Of a stretch of DNA of 64,000 nt, positions 33,433-41,854 are shown in pieces. A model generated the notes under the pieces. That model had not been told where the DNA came from. It saw only the letters and a program-made list of their open reading frames with translations, and did no database searches. Made by a program: the position numbers and the translations under genes. Origin of the DNA: JAVSMW01 sp032027005 (GTDB lineage: Bacteria; Bacillota; Thermincolia; Thermincolales; UBA2595); the NCBI GenBank assembly GCA_032027005.1, contig JAVSMW010000002.1:290324-354323 (forward strand). Direction: 5' to 3'. How positions within the stretch are numbered: the stretch's first letter is position 1; each line of letters opens with the position of its first letter.

Positions 33433-34272
33433 ATGGGAAATAAGGTGCAGGGAACACTTCTGATAGTCGGTGGAGCTGAAGATAAAAAAGGTAAATGTGA
33501 AATACTTAGTAAGTTTGTTGAGTTATCCGGTGGTAAAAATTCCATAATATTAGTGATCACTACGGCCACTGAGGATTCTGCCAGGGCCGGGCAGGAGTAT
33601 GCCCGGATATTTAAAGGGCTGAAAGCTGGACAAATCGAGGTCCTGGACCTGGATTCCCGCCAAAAAGCCAATCAGCCATATATTGAAAAATTGCTGGAAA
33701 AATCAACAGGCATTTTCTTTACGGGCGGCGATCAACTCAGAATAACTGCAATGCTGGGCGGAACGATAGCAAATCAAGGCTTGCGCCAAGCATATCTTCA
33801 AGGGACGGTCATTGCCGGTACAAGTGCCGGGGCTTCAGTAATGACAAATACCATGATTGCGGAAGGTGACAGTGAAGAAGCACCTAAGCTCAATACGATA
33901 AAGCTGGCACCAGGGCTGGGGTTACTGGAGGATGTGGTGGTGGACCAGCATTTTGCCCAAAGGGGCAGGATTGGGCGCCTGTTATCAGCTATTGCGTATA
34001 ACCCTTACATATTGGGAATGGGAATTGATGAGGACACAGCTGTTGTTGTTTACCCTGATGCCACATTGGAAGTAATAGGTTCACAGACCGTAACTTTCAT
34101 CGATGGCAGACAAATTACTTATTCCAATGTTTCCGAACTTTCGCCAGACCAGGCTTTAGCCATAGAAAAAGTGATTATTCATGTTTTGCCTAAAGGATAT
34201 AGGTTTGATTTAACTATCAGAAAGCCTTCGCAAGGGGAAACTCGGAAAGGGGATACCAATGAAAATCGTTGA
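33433..34272 (+). CDS. cphB: cyanophycinase
   Basis: A 279-residue serine peptidase of the S51 family that breaks cyanophycin (poly-aspartate with arginine side groups) into Asp-Arg dipeptides. The nucleophile is the serine in GTSAGAS (about residue 134). The N-terminal LLIVGGAEDKKGK, FFTGGDQLRI and VDQHFAQRGRIGRL motifs match cyanophycinases. ATG 33433 follows ACGGAGGG; a TTG at 33412 lies before that ribosome site. It overlaps cphA by 14 bases, so synthesis and breakdown enzymes are translated together. Confidence 0.94.
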   Translation: MGNKVQGTLLIVGGAEDKKGKCEILSKFVELSGGKNSIILVITTATEDSARAGQEYARIFKGLKAGQIEVLDLDSRQKANQPYIEKLLEKSTGIFFTGGDQLRITAMLGGTIANQGLRQAYLQGTVIAGTSAGASVMTNTMIAEGDSEEAPKLNTIKLAPGLGLLEDVVVDQHFAQRGRIGRLLSAIAYNPYILGMGIDEDTAVVVYPDATLEVIGSQTVTFIDGRQITYSNVSELSPDQALAIEKVIIHVLPKGYRFDLTIRKPSQGETRKGDTNENR

Positions 34273-36919
34273 AATTAGACCTATCGAAGGAGCCAACATT
34301 TACTGTCACAAGCCGGTCATCGAAGCAACTTTGGATCTCGGAGATTATGCTGAAGTTTCTACTGCATCGATTCCTGGTTTTTGTGACAGTCTGATAGGCT
34401 GCCTCCCATCTCTAAGGGAACATTATTGTTCCAGAGGCGAACCGGGCGGTTTCATCGAAAGGCTAGCCGAGGGCACTTATCTGGGCCATGTCGTGGAACA
34501 TGTAGCTCTCGAGCTGCAGCACCTGGCTGGCATGGATGTGTTTTACGGTAAAACGATAAGTACTGATGTTCCGGGAGTTTACAAGGTCATTACAGAATAT
34601 GATTCAAAAGAGGGCGGAGTTCAGGCCCTGCGAAGTGCCTTGGAAATTGTGGCGGCCCTGCTGGAAAATCGTCAGGCTGATATACAGAAAGAATTAAGCA
34701 GAATCCGGGAGATAGGTGCCAGATATAACTTAGGACCAAGTACTGCAGCTATTGCCCGGGAAGCCCAAAAGAGGGGCATTCCTGTAATGAGACTCGGCGA
34801 GGGCAGCATTCTGCAGCTGGGATATGGGAAATACCACCAAAAGGTTGAGGCTACTATCACTGGACGAACCAAATGTATTGGTGTTGATATCGCCGGAGAT
34901 AAAGTATTGGTCAAGCAACTTTTGGCCGAATCGGGAATTCCGGTGCCTTGGGGCGGTATTGCCAGGACTGAGCAGGAGGCTTTGGAAATTGCAGCCCAAA
35001 TAGGTGAAGCCGTTGTGGTTAAACCTTACGACGGCAATCAGGGTAAAGGTGTCTCTTTAAATCTGACCAACACCCGGGAGGTCAGCCGGGCCATGGAAAT
35101 GGCCCTGGCTTTAAGTCCCAAAGCCATTATTGAGAAATACATTAAAGGAAAGCATTACCGGGTGACAGTTGTTGGTGACCGGGTAGTGGCAGCATCGGAA
35201 CGAATCCCGGCTTTTGTAGTGGGTGACGACTACAGTTCGATAGTGCAGCTGGTTGAAATAGTGAACCAGGACCCTTTGCGGGGCGGAGAGCATGAGAAGC
35301 CCTTGACCAAAATTACTATTGATTCCATTGTGCTGCTGGTACTGGCAAAACAGGGTTTGACCCCTGAATCGGTGCCTGCCAAAGGTGAAATCATTTATCT
35401 GCGCGAAAATGCCAATCTTAGTACCGGGGGAATTGCGGTTGATGTAACAGGGAGAATACATCCCGAGACCATTCAACTGGTTTTAAGGGCTGTACGGCTG
35501 GTAGGGCTTGATGTGGCGGGGGTAGACCTTGTAGCTGTTGATCCAGGTAAGCCACTGGATTATGAAAACGGAGCTATAATCGAAATAAATGCTGCTCCGG
35601 GCATCAGAATGCATCATTACCCGGCCAAGGGGAAAGCCAGAAATGTAGCCGGGGCAATAGTGGATATGCTTTTTCCACCGGGTTCCAAATCACGGATTCC
35701 CATTGTGGCAGTTACCGGAACTAACGGCAAGACGACAGTGACCAGAATTATCAGCCATATCCTGCAGGGTACGGGCTGCACAGTAGGTGCTACCACAACA
35801 GACGGGATTTATATTAATGGGCACAAAATAGTGCAAGGTGACACGGCTGGGCCGCGCAGTGCTCAGGTTATATTACGGGATCCCACTGTAGAAGTGGCGG
35901 TGCTGGAAACCGCCCGGGGTGGCATTATCAAATCAGGATTGGGATTTGATTATAGCAATGTGGGGATTATTACCAATATCAGCAATGACCACTTGGGCTT
36001 GGATGGTATTGATACCCAGGAAGACATGGCTTATGTCAAATCTGTAGTAGCTGAAGCAGTGCATAGAAATGGTTATACAGTTCTAAATGCTGATGATATG
36101 TATACTGCTATTATTGCGGAACGGGTGAGATCCGGGATAATCTATTTCAGTATGGCTTCTGACAACGTTATTGTACGCCGGCATTTAGGGATCGGAGAAA
36201 CTGCCGTTTTTGTCAAAAATGGAGCTATCGTTGTGGCTAAGGGCACTAAAATACAAAAGGTCCTGCCGGTGAAGCATGTGCCGTGTACTATTGGCGGAGC
36301 TGCCCAGCATAATGTGCTAAATGTACTGGCCGCTGTAGCCGGGTGTGTCGCCTTGGGAACAGAAATGGAATACATCAGGGAAGGGTTAATGGGTTTTGCC
36401 GCGGACGCTTATTCTAACCCGGGCAGGTTTAATATTTTTGAATTAAAGGGCTGCAGGGTGGTTTTAGATTATGGTCATAATGAGGAAGGTTATAAAAATA
36501 TCCTGCAGACAATAAAAAAGCTAAAACCTAAGCGGATTGTGGGTGTTGTCGGAATGCCGGGTGACCGCAAAAACAAAGATATAGAACTGGTCGGCGGGAT
36601 TGCGGCCAGCTATTGCGACGAGCTTATCATTAAAGAAGACAGCGATTTGCGGGGACGGGCGGCCGGAGAAGCAGCTGCTCTGATTCGCAAAGCAGCCCTA
36701 GAGAGTGGCTTTCAGGAAGCAAAAATAAGAGTCATCCCTTCGGAGGCCGCCGCCCTGCAGGCTGCCATGGGTTCAGCCCGCGAAGGAGACATCATTGTTA
36801 TTTTTTATGAGAAACTGGAGCCGCTATTGACTTTACTGCGGGCTGCCTGCCAAGCTGTAGACGAAGTTGAAGCAATGACAAATAAAAACAGTGATAAGAT
36901 CTGTGCGTACATCAGTTAG
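34259..36919 (+). CDS. cphA: cyanophycin synthetase
   Basis: An 886-residue enzyme that polymerises aspartate and arginine with ATP, without a ribosome, into the storage polymer cyanophycin. The N-terminal domain (about 1-160) is followed by an ATP-grasp domain (about 210-470; VVKPYDGNQGKGVSLN, IIEKYIKGKHYRVTVV, IIEINAAPGIRMH) and a Mur-ligase-like domain (about 480-880; P-loop VTGTNGKTTVTR near 487, TARGGIIKSGL, VVLDYGHNEEGY). The start overlaps the end of cphB. All three active domains appear intact. The operon could store nitrogen, perhaps for spores; that link is an inference. Confidence 0.95.
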   Translation: MKIVEIRPIEGANIYCHKPVIEATLDLGDYAEVSTASIPGFCDSLIGCLPSLREHYCSRGEPGGFIERLAEGTYLGHVVEHVALELQHLAGMDVFYGKTISTDVPGVYKVITEYDSKEGGVQALRSALEIVAALLENRQADIQKELSRIREIGARYNLGPSTAAIAREAQKRGIPVMRLGEGSILQLGYGKYHQKVEATITGRTKCIGVDIAGDKVLVKQLLAESGIPVPWGGIARTEQEALEIAAQIGEAVVVKPYDGNQGKGVSLNLTNTREVSRAMEMALALSPKAIIEKYIKGKHYRVTVVGDRVVAASERIPAFVVGDDYSSIVQLVEIVNQDPLRGGEHEKPLTKITIDSIVLLVLAKQGLTPESVPAKGEIIYLRENANLSTGGIAVDVTGRIHPETIQLVLRAVRLVGLDVAGVDLVAVDPGKPLDYENGAIIEINAAPGIRMHHYPAKGKARNVAGAIVDMLFPPGSKSRIPIVAVTGTNGKTTVTRIISHILQGTGCTVGATTTDGIYINGHKIVQGDTAGPRSAQVILRDPTVEVAVLETARGGIIKSGLGFDYSNVGIITNISNDHLGLDGIDTQEDMAYVKSVVAEAVHRNGYTVLNADDMYTAIIAERVRSGIIYFSMASDNVIVRRHLGIGETAVFVKNGAIVVAKGTKIQKVLPVKHVPCTIGGAAQHNVLNVLAAVAGCVALGTEMEYIREGLMGFAADAYSNPGRFNIFELKGCRVVLDYGHNEEGYKNILQTIKKLKPKRIVGVVGMPGDRKNKDIELVGGIAASYCDELIIKEDSDLRGRAAGEAAALIRKAALESGFQEAKIRVIPSEAAALQAAMGSAREGDIIVIFYEKLEPLLTLLRAACQAVDEVEAMTNKNSDKICAYIS

Positions 36920-36999
36920 CCTGAAATTTAAATAAAATTGGAAGCTGGGAGGAATTTCCCCGTGTGACAGCAAAAACTTAATAGTGAGGGGGAGTTCGA

Positions 37000-37890
37000 T
37001 TGGACCACTGTGAGTTGAAGGCCCGGGCCAAAATAAACCTTACCTTGGATGTGCTGCACAAAAGGCCTGATGGCTATCATGAAGTTGAAATGATTATGCA
37101 GACTATTGATTTGTCTGATTCAGTGAGCTTAGAAGCGGTCCCGCAAAATATCTTTGTGACAACTGACCATCCTCTGCTGGTTGCAGGGGAATCAAATATC
37201 GCCTATAAGGCTGCTCGCTTAATCAAGGAAAAATTCGATGTCAGAACCGGTGTCAGGATTCATATCACAAAAAGAATTCCCGTTGCGGCCGGGCTGGCAG
37301 GAGGATCTACCGATGCGGCTGCAGTATTATTGGGATTGAACAGACTATGGGGGTTGGGCCTGACCTTAGAAACCCTGGCCGAACTGGGAGGGCAGATAGG
37401 GTCTGATGTGCCCTTTTGTGTGCTCGGAGGTACTGCCTTAGCCAGGGGCAGGGGAGAGCTGCTTACCACCCTGCCCGAACTTCCTGAAATGTGGCTGGTC
37501 CTGGTTAAGCCTGCGATTGAAGTTTCTACGGCAGAGGTATATAAAAATTTTAATCAGGCAAAAGTTAAACAGCGCCCTGATACGACAGCAGTTGTCCGGG
37601 CAGTTTGGGACGGGGACGCTGCAAGAATACGGAACAGCCTGGTAAATGTCCTGGAATCAGTCACGCTGTCCATGTATCCTGAAGTTTCCCGGATTAAGGA
37701 GGTCATGTCAGCTGTGGGCATATCCTCTGTTTTAATGTCCGGCAGCGGTCCGACTGTTTTTGGCATAGTTGAAAACCGGGATGTCGCTGAGGGCTGCGCC
37801 AAAGCTCTGGAGCAGAGGCTGCCAGGGATGTTTATCACGGTAACTAAGACATCACCTGCCGGCCGGCAGGAATCCGCTGGCAGGAAGTAG
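37000..37890 (+). CDS. ispE: 4-diphosphocytidyl-2-C-methyl-D-erythritol kinase
   Basis: A 296-residue GHMP kinase of the non-mevalonate isoprenoid pathway. It phosphorylates the 2-hydroxyl of CDP-methylerythritol. The N-terminal AKINLTLDVLHKRPDGYHEV, the phosphate loop PVAAGLAGGSTDAAAVL (about residues 92-108) and the C-terminal LMSGSGPTVFG motif are clear. TTG 37000 follows GAGGGGGAG. In B. subtilis ispE precedes purR and ridA; here a GntR regulator takes the place of purR. Confidence 0.96.
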   Translation: MDHCELKARAKINLTLDVLHKRPDGYHEVEMIMQTIDLSDSVSLEAVPQNIFVTTDHPLLVAGESNIAYKAARLIKEKFDVRTGVRIHITKRIPVAAGLAGGSTDAAAVLLGLNRLWGLGLTLETLAELGGQIGSDVPFCVLGGTALARGRGELLTTLPELPEMWLVLVKPAIEVSTAEVYKNFNQAKVKQRPDTTAVVRAVWDGDAARIRNSLVNVLESVTLSMYPEVSRIKEVMSAVGISSVLMSGSGPTVFGIVENRDVAEGCAKALEQRLPGMFITVTKTSPAGRQESAGRK

Positions 37891-37926
37891 AATTAATAAG
37901 GATCAGCTAGCGAAAGGAAGATATCG

Positions 37927-38616
37927 ATGGAGAGACGATTGGTACCGGTGACTTTGGATAATTACAAACCCTTGCGTGAGATAGTTTTTGAAACCCTAAG
38001 AGAAGCCATCATTAATGCCGTTCTGAAACCAGGTGAAAGATTGATGGAAATTCAACTTGCTGAAGAGATGGGAGTCAGCCGCACGCCCGTCAGGGAGGCT
38101 ATCCGTAAACTTGAGTTAGAAGGATTTGTGGTCATGGTTCCCCGCAAAGGAGCCTATGTAGCCGGCATTTCGATGAAAGATATCGCCGATGTTTTTGAGA
38201 TTCGCGCAGCCATGGAAGGCTTGGCCGCAGGCTTGGCTGCGGAGCGGATTACCGAGGAAGAATTGGAGCAGTTAGAAAGAATATTAGTTAAAATTGGTGA
38301 ATGTGTACAAAACAAAGACCTGGAAAAACTGATTGAAGTTGATACTGAATTTCACGATACTCTTTATAAGGCCTGCCGTAATGAACGTCTAGTTCAGATA
38401 GTCAGCAATCTCAGGGAACAGATCCAGCGGGCCAGAACAGCGTCATTGTCTACGCCGGGCCGATCCAAGTACGCTCTGGAAGAACATAAAAAGATAGTCG
38501 AAGCAGTTTCGGAAAGAAATGTTGAACTGGCGCAGATGTTGGCCAGAGACCATATTGAAAATGCTGAGAATGCAATGCTGGACGTACTAAATAATAAAGA
38601 AACGGAAAGTAAGTAA
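37927..38616 (+). CDS. GntR family regulator, FCD type
   Basis: A 229-residue transcription factor. The N-terminal winged helix-turn-helix (about 12-78) has LREAIINAVLKPGERL, EEMGVSRTPVREAIRKLELEGFV and PRKGAYVAGI. The C-terminal FCD domain (about 85-220) shows EIRAAMEGLAAGLAAERI, DTEFHDTLYKA and EEHKKIVEAV, with the Asp and His residues that bind a metal and an organic acid in this group. The ligand is unknown. It sits at the place of purR in the B. subtilis order and may control the next gene, 16 bases away. Confidence 0.92.
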   Translation: MERRLVPVTLDNYKPLREIVFETLREAIINAVLKPGERLMEIQLAEEMGVSRTPVREAIRKLELEGFVVMVPRKGAYVAGISMKDIADVFEIRAAMEGLAAGLAAERITEEELEQLERILVKIGECVQNKDLEKLIEVDTEFHDTLYKACRNERLVQIVSNLREQIQRARTASLSTPGRSKYALEEHKKIVEAVSERNVELAQMLARDHIENAENAMLDVLNNKETESK

Positions 38617-38631
38617 AAGGGGTACATTCTA

Positions 38632-39387
38632 ATGTATGATGCCATCGTGCTTGCCGGCAGCCCTAATACCGGACCGCTCGCTGAATGCAGTGCAGAAAGT
38701 TACGAGGCCATGATTAAAATTGGTGATAAGCCTATGGTCAGGTATGTTGTCGATGCCCTGCTTGATTCTAAATTGATAAACAAAATTGCCATTTCAGGAC
38801 CCAAAGAGTTAGCTGGTTATTTCCCGGAAGATTGTGTTGTTGTTGTTGAGCCGGAGGGAACTGTTATCGGAAATGCCGCTAAAGCACTGGAATTTGTGGA
38901 TACTTCTAAACCAGTGATTATTAGTACCTGCGATATTCCGTTACTGTCTGCCGAAGCTGTGGTAGACTTAATCAAATTATGCCAAGGGGCAAATGCAGAT
39001 TTCTTTTATCCCATTGTCTCTATGGAAGAGGCCAACAAGAAGTTCCCCGGGGTCAAACGGACATCGGCCAAAATCAAAGAAGGTAAATTTACCGGAGGTA
39101 ATATATTTATTTTAAATAAGGGCTTGAACAGCAGTGTTAAAGCCAAAGCCCAGGAGTTTGTAAACTTGAGAAAAAGCCCGCTGCAACTGGCCAGGCTTTT
39201 GGGATTTAAATTTGTGGTTAAACTATTGTTTGGCAGCCTGTCTATTCCCGAGTTGGAGGCCAAAGTAACTGATGTTCTGGGGCTCAGGGTTAAAGCCGTA
39301 GTAACTATGTTCCCTGAAATCGGTATAGATGTAGATAAACCCAGTGATTATTCTATTGTTTCCGAATTTCTTAGTAAACCCGCTTAA
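38632..39387 (+). CDS. MobA-like nucleotidyltransferase
   Basis: A 251-residue protein with a GT-A nucleotidyltransferase fold. The N-terminal AIVLAGSPNTGP replaces the usual LAGGxGxR loop: the glycine-rich signature is weakened, since GSPNTGP lacks the conserved arginine. IKIGDKPMVRYVVDALL and TCDIPLLSAEAV (the metal-binding aspartate region) fit MobA/IspD-like enzymes. Homologues beside ispE and GntR genes are common in Peptococcaceae-type genomes; their substrate has not been determined as far as I know. AAAAGGGGT precedes the ATG. Confidence 0.8.
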   Translation: MYDAIVLAGSPNTGPLAECSAESYEAMIKIGDKPMVRYVVDALLDSKLINKIAISGPKELAGYFPEDCVVVVEPEGTVIGNAAKALEFVDTSKPVIISTCDIPLLSAEAVVDLIKLCQGANADFFYPIVSMEEANKKFPGVKRTSAKIKEGKFTGGNIFILNKGLNSSVKAKAQEFVNLRKSPLQLARLLGFKFVVKLLFGSLSIPELEAKVTDVLGLRVKAVVTMFPEIGIDVDKPSDYSIVSEFLSKPA

Positions 39388-39410
39388 AACGGGTATTTTT
39401 ACCCGATGGC

Positions 39411-39530
39411 TAATTGCCACTAAGACTCCTGCTTTTGTGCGCGGGAGTCTTAGTGGCAATTAGCCCCTGGATAAGTTCAACTAAACTTCTGGTGGAGTTT
39501 TAAACTCCACCAGAAGTTTAGTTTCACTAT
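39411..39530 (-). repeat. dispersed two-hairpin repeat, copy 2
   Basis: Reverse orientation relative to copy 1. The hairpin CTAATTGCCACTAAGACTCC / GGAGTCTTAGTGGCAATTAG is nearly perfect and longer than in copy 1. It differs from copy 1 (AGCGCCAC / GTGGCGCT) by paired changes on both arms. The second hairpin is AAACTTCTGGTGGAGTTT / AAACTCCACCAGAAGTTT, also with both arms changed. A small stem CGGGTATTTTTACCCG overlaps the left end and may terminate the preceding gene. Confidence 0.88.
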
Positions 39531-39590
39531 ATTTTTTTGGCAGTTCATGGGCAAGCTAATGGCGTATAACTTTGAAGAAGGTGATGTTAC

Positions 39591-40811
39591 GTGCCAGAGC
39601 TGCTCAAATATGAGGATATTACCGAAGCCCGGCAGAAGATTTATAAGGCTGTGCGGCGGACACCGATTGACTTTTCCACAACTTTCAGTGCGATACTGGG
39701 GGAAGAGGTCTATTTTAAATATGAAAACTTGCAAAAAACCGGGTCTTTTAAAATCAGGGGGGCCTTTAATAAAATTTTAGGGCTTACAGATTCTGACCGG
39801 CAAAGAGGAGTGATTGCCGCCTCTGCAGGCAACCATGCCCAGGGGGTAGCATATGCAGCGTCCAGGGCCGGCTGCCGCGCCACCATTGTTATGCCCGAAG
39901 GGGTGACTATTGCCAAGCTGATGGCTACGAAGAGCTATGGTGCTGAAGTGGTCTTAAGCGGACAGAGTTATGATGAGGCCTTCATAGCGGCTGAGAAATT
40001 ACAGGCAGAAAAAGAAGCCACATTTATCCATGCCTTTAATGACGTTGAAGTTATGGCCGGCCAGGGTACGGTAGGCCTTGAGATCTTCGAAGATGTGCGT
40101 GATGCTGATACTGTGCTTGTGCCAATTGGCGGCGGCGGGTTAATTGCCGGAACTGCTGTAGCCCTTAAACATCTAAACCCACGCATTAAGGTCATTGGTG
40201 TGCAGGCAGAAGGTGCCCCGGCCATGAAAAACGCTGTCCTCAAAGGCTCCATCAGGGAATTGGATTCGGCCTCCACAATAGCAGACGGTATTGCTGTAAA
40301 ACACCCTGGCAGCTTGACTTTTCCTATTGTTCAGAAATATGTTGATGATATTGTCTTAGTTAATGACGAAGAAATCGCCGAAGCTATCTTAATGATGCTG
40401 GAGAGGGCTAAAACGATGTGTGAAGGAGCAGGCGCGGCGGGAGCAGCGGCTATGCTGCACAAGCACATCAGAACAGCAGGAAAAACTGTAATTTTAGTCA
40501 GCGGAGGCAATATAGATGTTCACACCCTCAGTATTATCATTGAGCGAGGGCTGATAAAAATCGGCAGGTACCTGCGCGTTAAGACTGTAGTGATGGACAA
40601 ACCGGGAGTATTGCAAAAATTACTTGCCATCCTGGCCACCACCAAGGCCAATGTGGTATCTATCCACCATGAGCGGATTTTACCCAGAATTCCAATCTCT
40701 AAAGCTGAAATTCAACTGGTCCTGGAGACCAGGGATAAAGAGCATGTTCGGGAAATCACTGACGTGTTGAAGTTTAATGGTTATAAAATAGCAATTGATA
40801 CTTATGAGTAG
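39591..40811 (+). CDS. ilvA: threonine ammonia-lyase
   Basis: A 406-residue PLP enzyme that turns threonine into 2-oxobutanoate. The PLP lysine is in the KTGSFKIRGAFNK motif (about residue 54). SAGNHAQGVAYAA and the glycine loop VPIGGGGLIAG bind the substrate and phosphate. The C-terminal ACT-type domain (about 330-406) suggests allosteric control. The length fits the short TdcB/YgkP-like class rather than the roughly 510-residue IlvA. GTG 39591 follows GAAGGTGATG. Its product breaks down to reactive enamine intermediates, and the next gene encodes RidA, which clears them. Confidence 0.94.
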   Translation: MPELLKYEDITEARQKIYKAVRRTPIDFSTTFSAILGEEVYFKYENLQKTGSFKIRGAFNKILGLTDSDRQRGVIAASAGNHAQGVAYAASRAGCRATIVMPEGVTIAKLMATKSYGAEVVLSGQSYDEAFIAAEKLQAEKEATFIHAFNDVEVMAGQGTVGLEIFEDVRDADTVLVPIGGGGLIAGTAVALKHLNPRIKVIGVQAEGAPAMKNAVLKGSIRELDSASTIADGIAVKHPGSLTFPIVQKYVDDIVLVNDEEIAEAILMMLERAKTMCEGAGAAGAAAMLHKHIRTAGKTVILVSGGNIDVHTLSIIIERGLIKIGRYLRVKTVVMDKPGVLQKLLAILATTKANVVSIHHERILPRIPISKAEIQLVLETRDKEHVREITDVLKFNGYKIAIDTYE

Positions 40812-40822
40812 GAGGACTTAAG

Positions 40823-41200
40823 ATGAGAGAAGCAGTTAGCACTACTAATGCTCCGGCGGCAATTGGGCCGTATTCTCAGGCGATTAAAACTGATTCCCTG
40901 GTATTTACTTCCGGACAAATACCCATAGATCCGGCCACGGGTGAAATTGTGTCCGGCGGGGTAGAAAACCAAACAGCGCAGGTTTTAAAAAACATAGAGG
41001 CAGTTCTGGAGGCTGCCGGAAGTTCTCTGGGGAAAGTCGTGAAAACAACTATTTTCATTAAAGACATGAATAGTTTTGCTGCTATCAATGAGGTTTACGC
41101 GAGATTTTTCCCAAATGTCCCCCCGGCCCGGTCAACAGTGGAAGTAGCCCGGCTTCCCAAAGATGTCCTGATTGAGATTGAAGCAGTGGCATTGGCTTAA
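40823..41200 (+). CDS. ridA: enamine/imine deaminase RidA
   Basis: A 125-residue RidA (YjgF/YabJ/UK114) protein. It hydrolyses reactive enamines and imines released by PLP enzymes such as the threonine ammonia-lyase just upstream. The family arginine is in PARSTVEVARLP, and the IGPYSQAI, TSGQIPIDPATGE and IEIEAVA motifs are present. It lies 11 bases after ilvA behind TAGGAGGAC, a clear functional pair. In B. subtilis the equivalent yabJ precedes spoVG, as here. Confidence 0.96.
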   Translation: MREAVSTTNAPAAIGPYSQAIKTDSLVFTSGQIPIDPATGEIVSGGVENQTAQVLKNIEAVLEAAGSSLGKVVKTTIFIKDMNSFAAINEVYARFFPNVPPARSTVEVARLPKDVLIEIEAVALA

Positions 41201-41215
41201 TTTGGGAAGTTATTA

Positions 41216-41338
41216 TCCGATGGCTAAGCGCCACTAAGATTCACGCTTCCGTAAGCGGGAGATAAGTGGCACTAAGCCCCTGGATAAGTTCAACTAAGCA
41301 TCAGGGGGGAAAACTCCACCTGATGCAAGTTTCACTTA
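41216..41338 (-). repeat. dispersed two-hairpin repeat, copy 3
   Basis: Same orientation as copy 2. The outer block reads CCGATGGCTAAGCGCCACTAAG and pairs imperfectly with the right arm AAGTGGCACTAAGCC, which has lost one base. The inner hairpin is GCATCAGG...CCTGATGC, again with paired changes relative to the other copies. It lies directly before the spoVG promoter. Confidence 0.85.
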
Positions 41339-41367
41339 AAACATTCACAACATAATTTAGGGTTTTT

Positions 41368-41396
41368 GCAGGAAATCCCCTTTAGATGAAGAATAT
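41368..41396 (+). promoter_or_regulatory. sigma-H-type promoter of spoVG
   Basis: GCAGGAAAT, 11 bases, GAAGAATAT: a match to the sigma-H pattern RNAGGAWWW-N11/12-RNNGAATWW. B. subtilis spoVG is a classic sigma-H gene. The predicted leader is about 40 bases. Confidence 0.8.
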
Positions 41397-41442
41397 GGAA
41401 ATTAATAAACTGTAATTGACAGGGCAAAAGGGGGTTCTGAAA

Positions 41443-41700
41443 GTGAATGTTACAGATGTGCGGGTAAGAAAGATTAATCTGGATGGCAAAATGAAAGCCA
41501 TTGTATCTGTGACCTTAGATGACGCGTTCGTAATTCACGATGTGAAGGTCGTCGAAGGACAAAACGGATTATTTGTGGCTATGCCCAGCCGGAAGACTCC
41601 AGAAGGGGAGTTCAGGGATATTGCACACCCAATAACTTCCAACGCGCGGGAAACAATTCAGTCAGCAGTGCTTGAAGCATACCAAAATGCTATCGCGTAA
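41443..41700 (+). CDS. spoVG: septation/regulatory protein SpoVG
   Basis: An 85-residue SpoVG protein, involved in asymmetric septation and known as a broad DNA- and RNA-binding regulator. It has VTDVRVRKINLDGKMKAIVS, FVIHDVKVVEGQNGLFVAMPS and PEGEFRDIAHPI, close to B. subtilis SpoVG. GTG 41443 lies eight bases after AGGGGGT and matches the family N-terminus; a longer TTG frame has no support. A sigma-H-type promoter and a terminator frame it as a single-gene unit. Confidence 0.96.
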   Translation: MNVTDVRVRKINLDGKMKAIVSVTLDDAFVIHDVKVVEGQNGLFVAMPSRKTPEGEFRDIAHPITSNARETIQSAVLEAYQNAIA

Positions 41701-41720
41701 AATTTCGGAGTAGTTGGTGA

Positions 41721-41748
41721 ACGGGAGTGCAAACTCCTGTTTTTTTTT
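41721..41748 (+). terminator. terminator of spoVG
   Basis: The stem ACGGGAGT-GCAA-ACTCCTGT, then eight T residues. Confidence 0.9.
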
Positions 41749-41854
41749 TACTTTTGGTTAAATCGCAGGAAAAGTGAGATTTTTGTTGAATAAAATAATA
41801 TTTGGTAGGAAAATGTTAAAACATCATCTAGTGATTTTTAGGAGGAAATAAATT

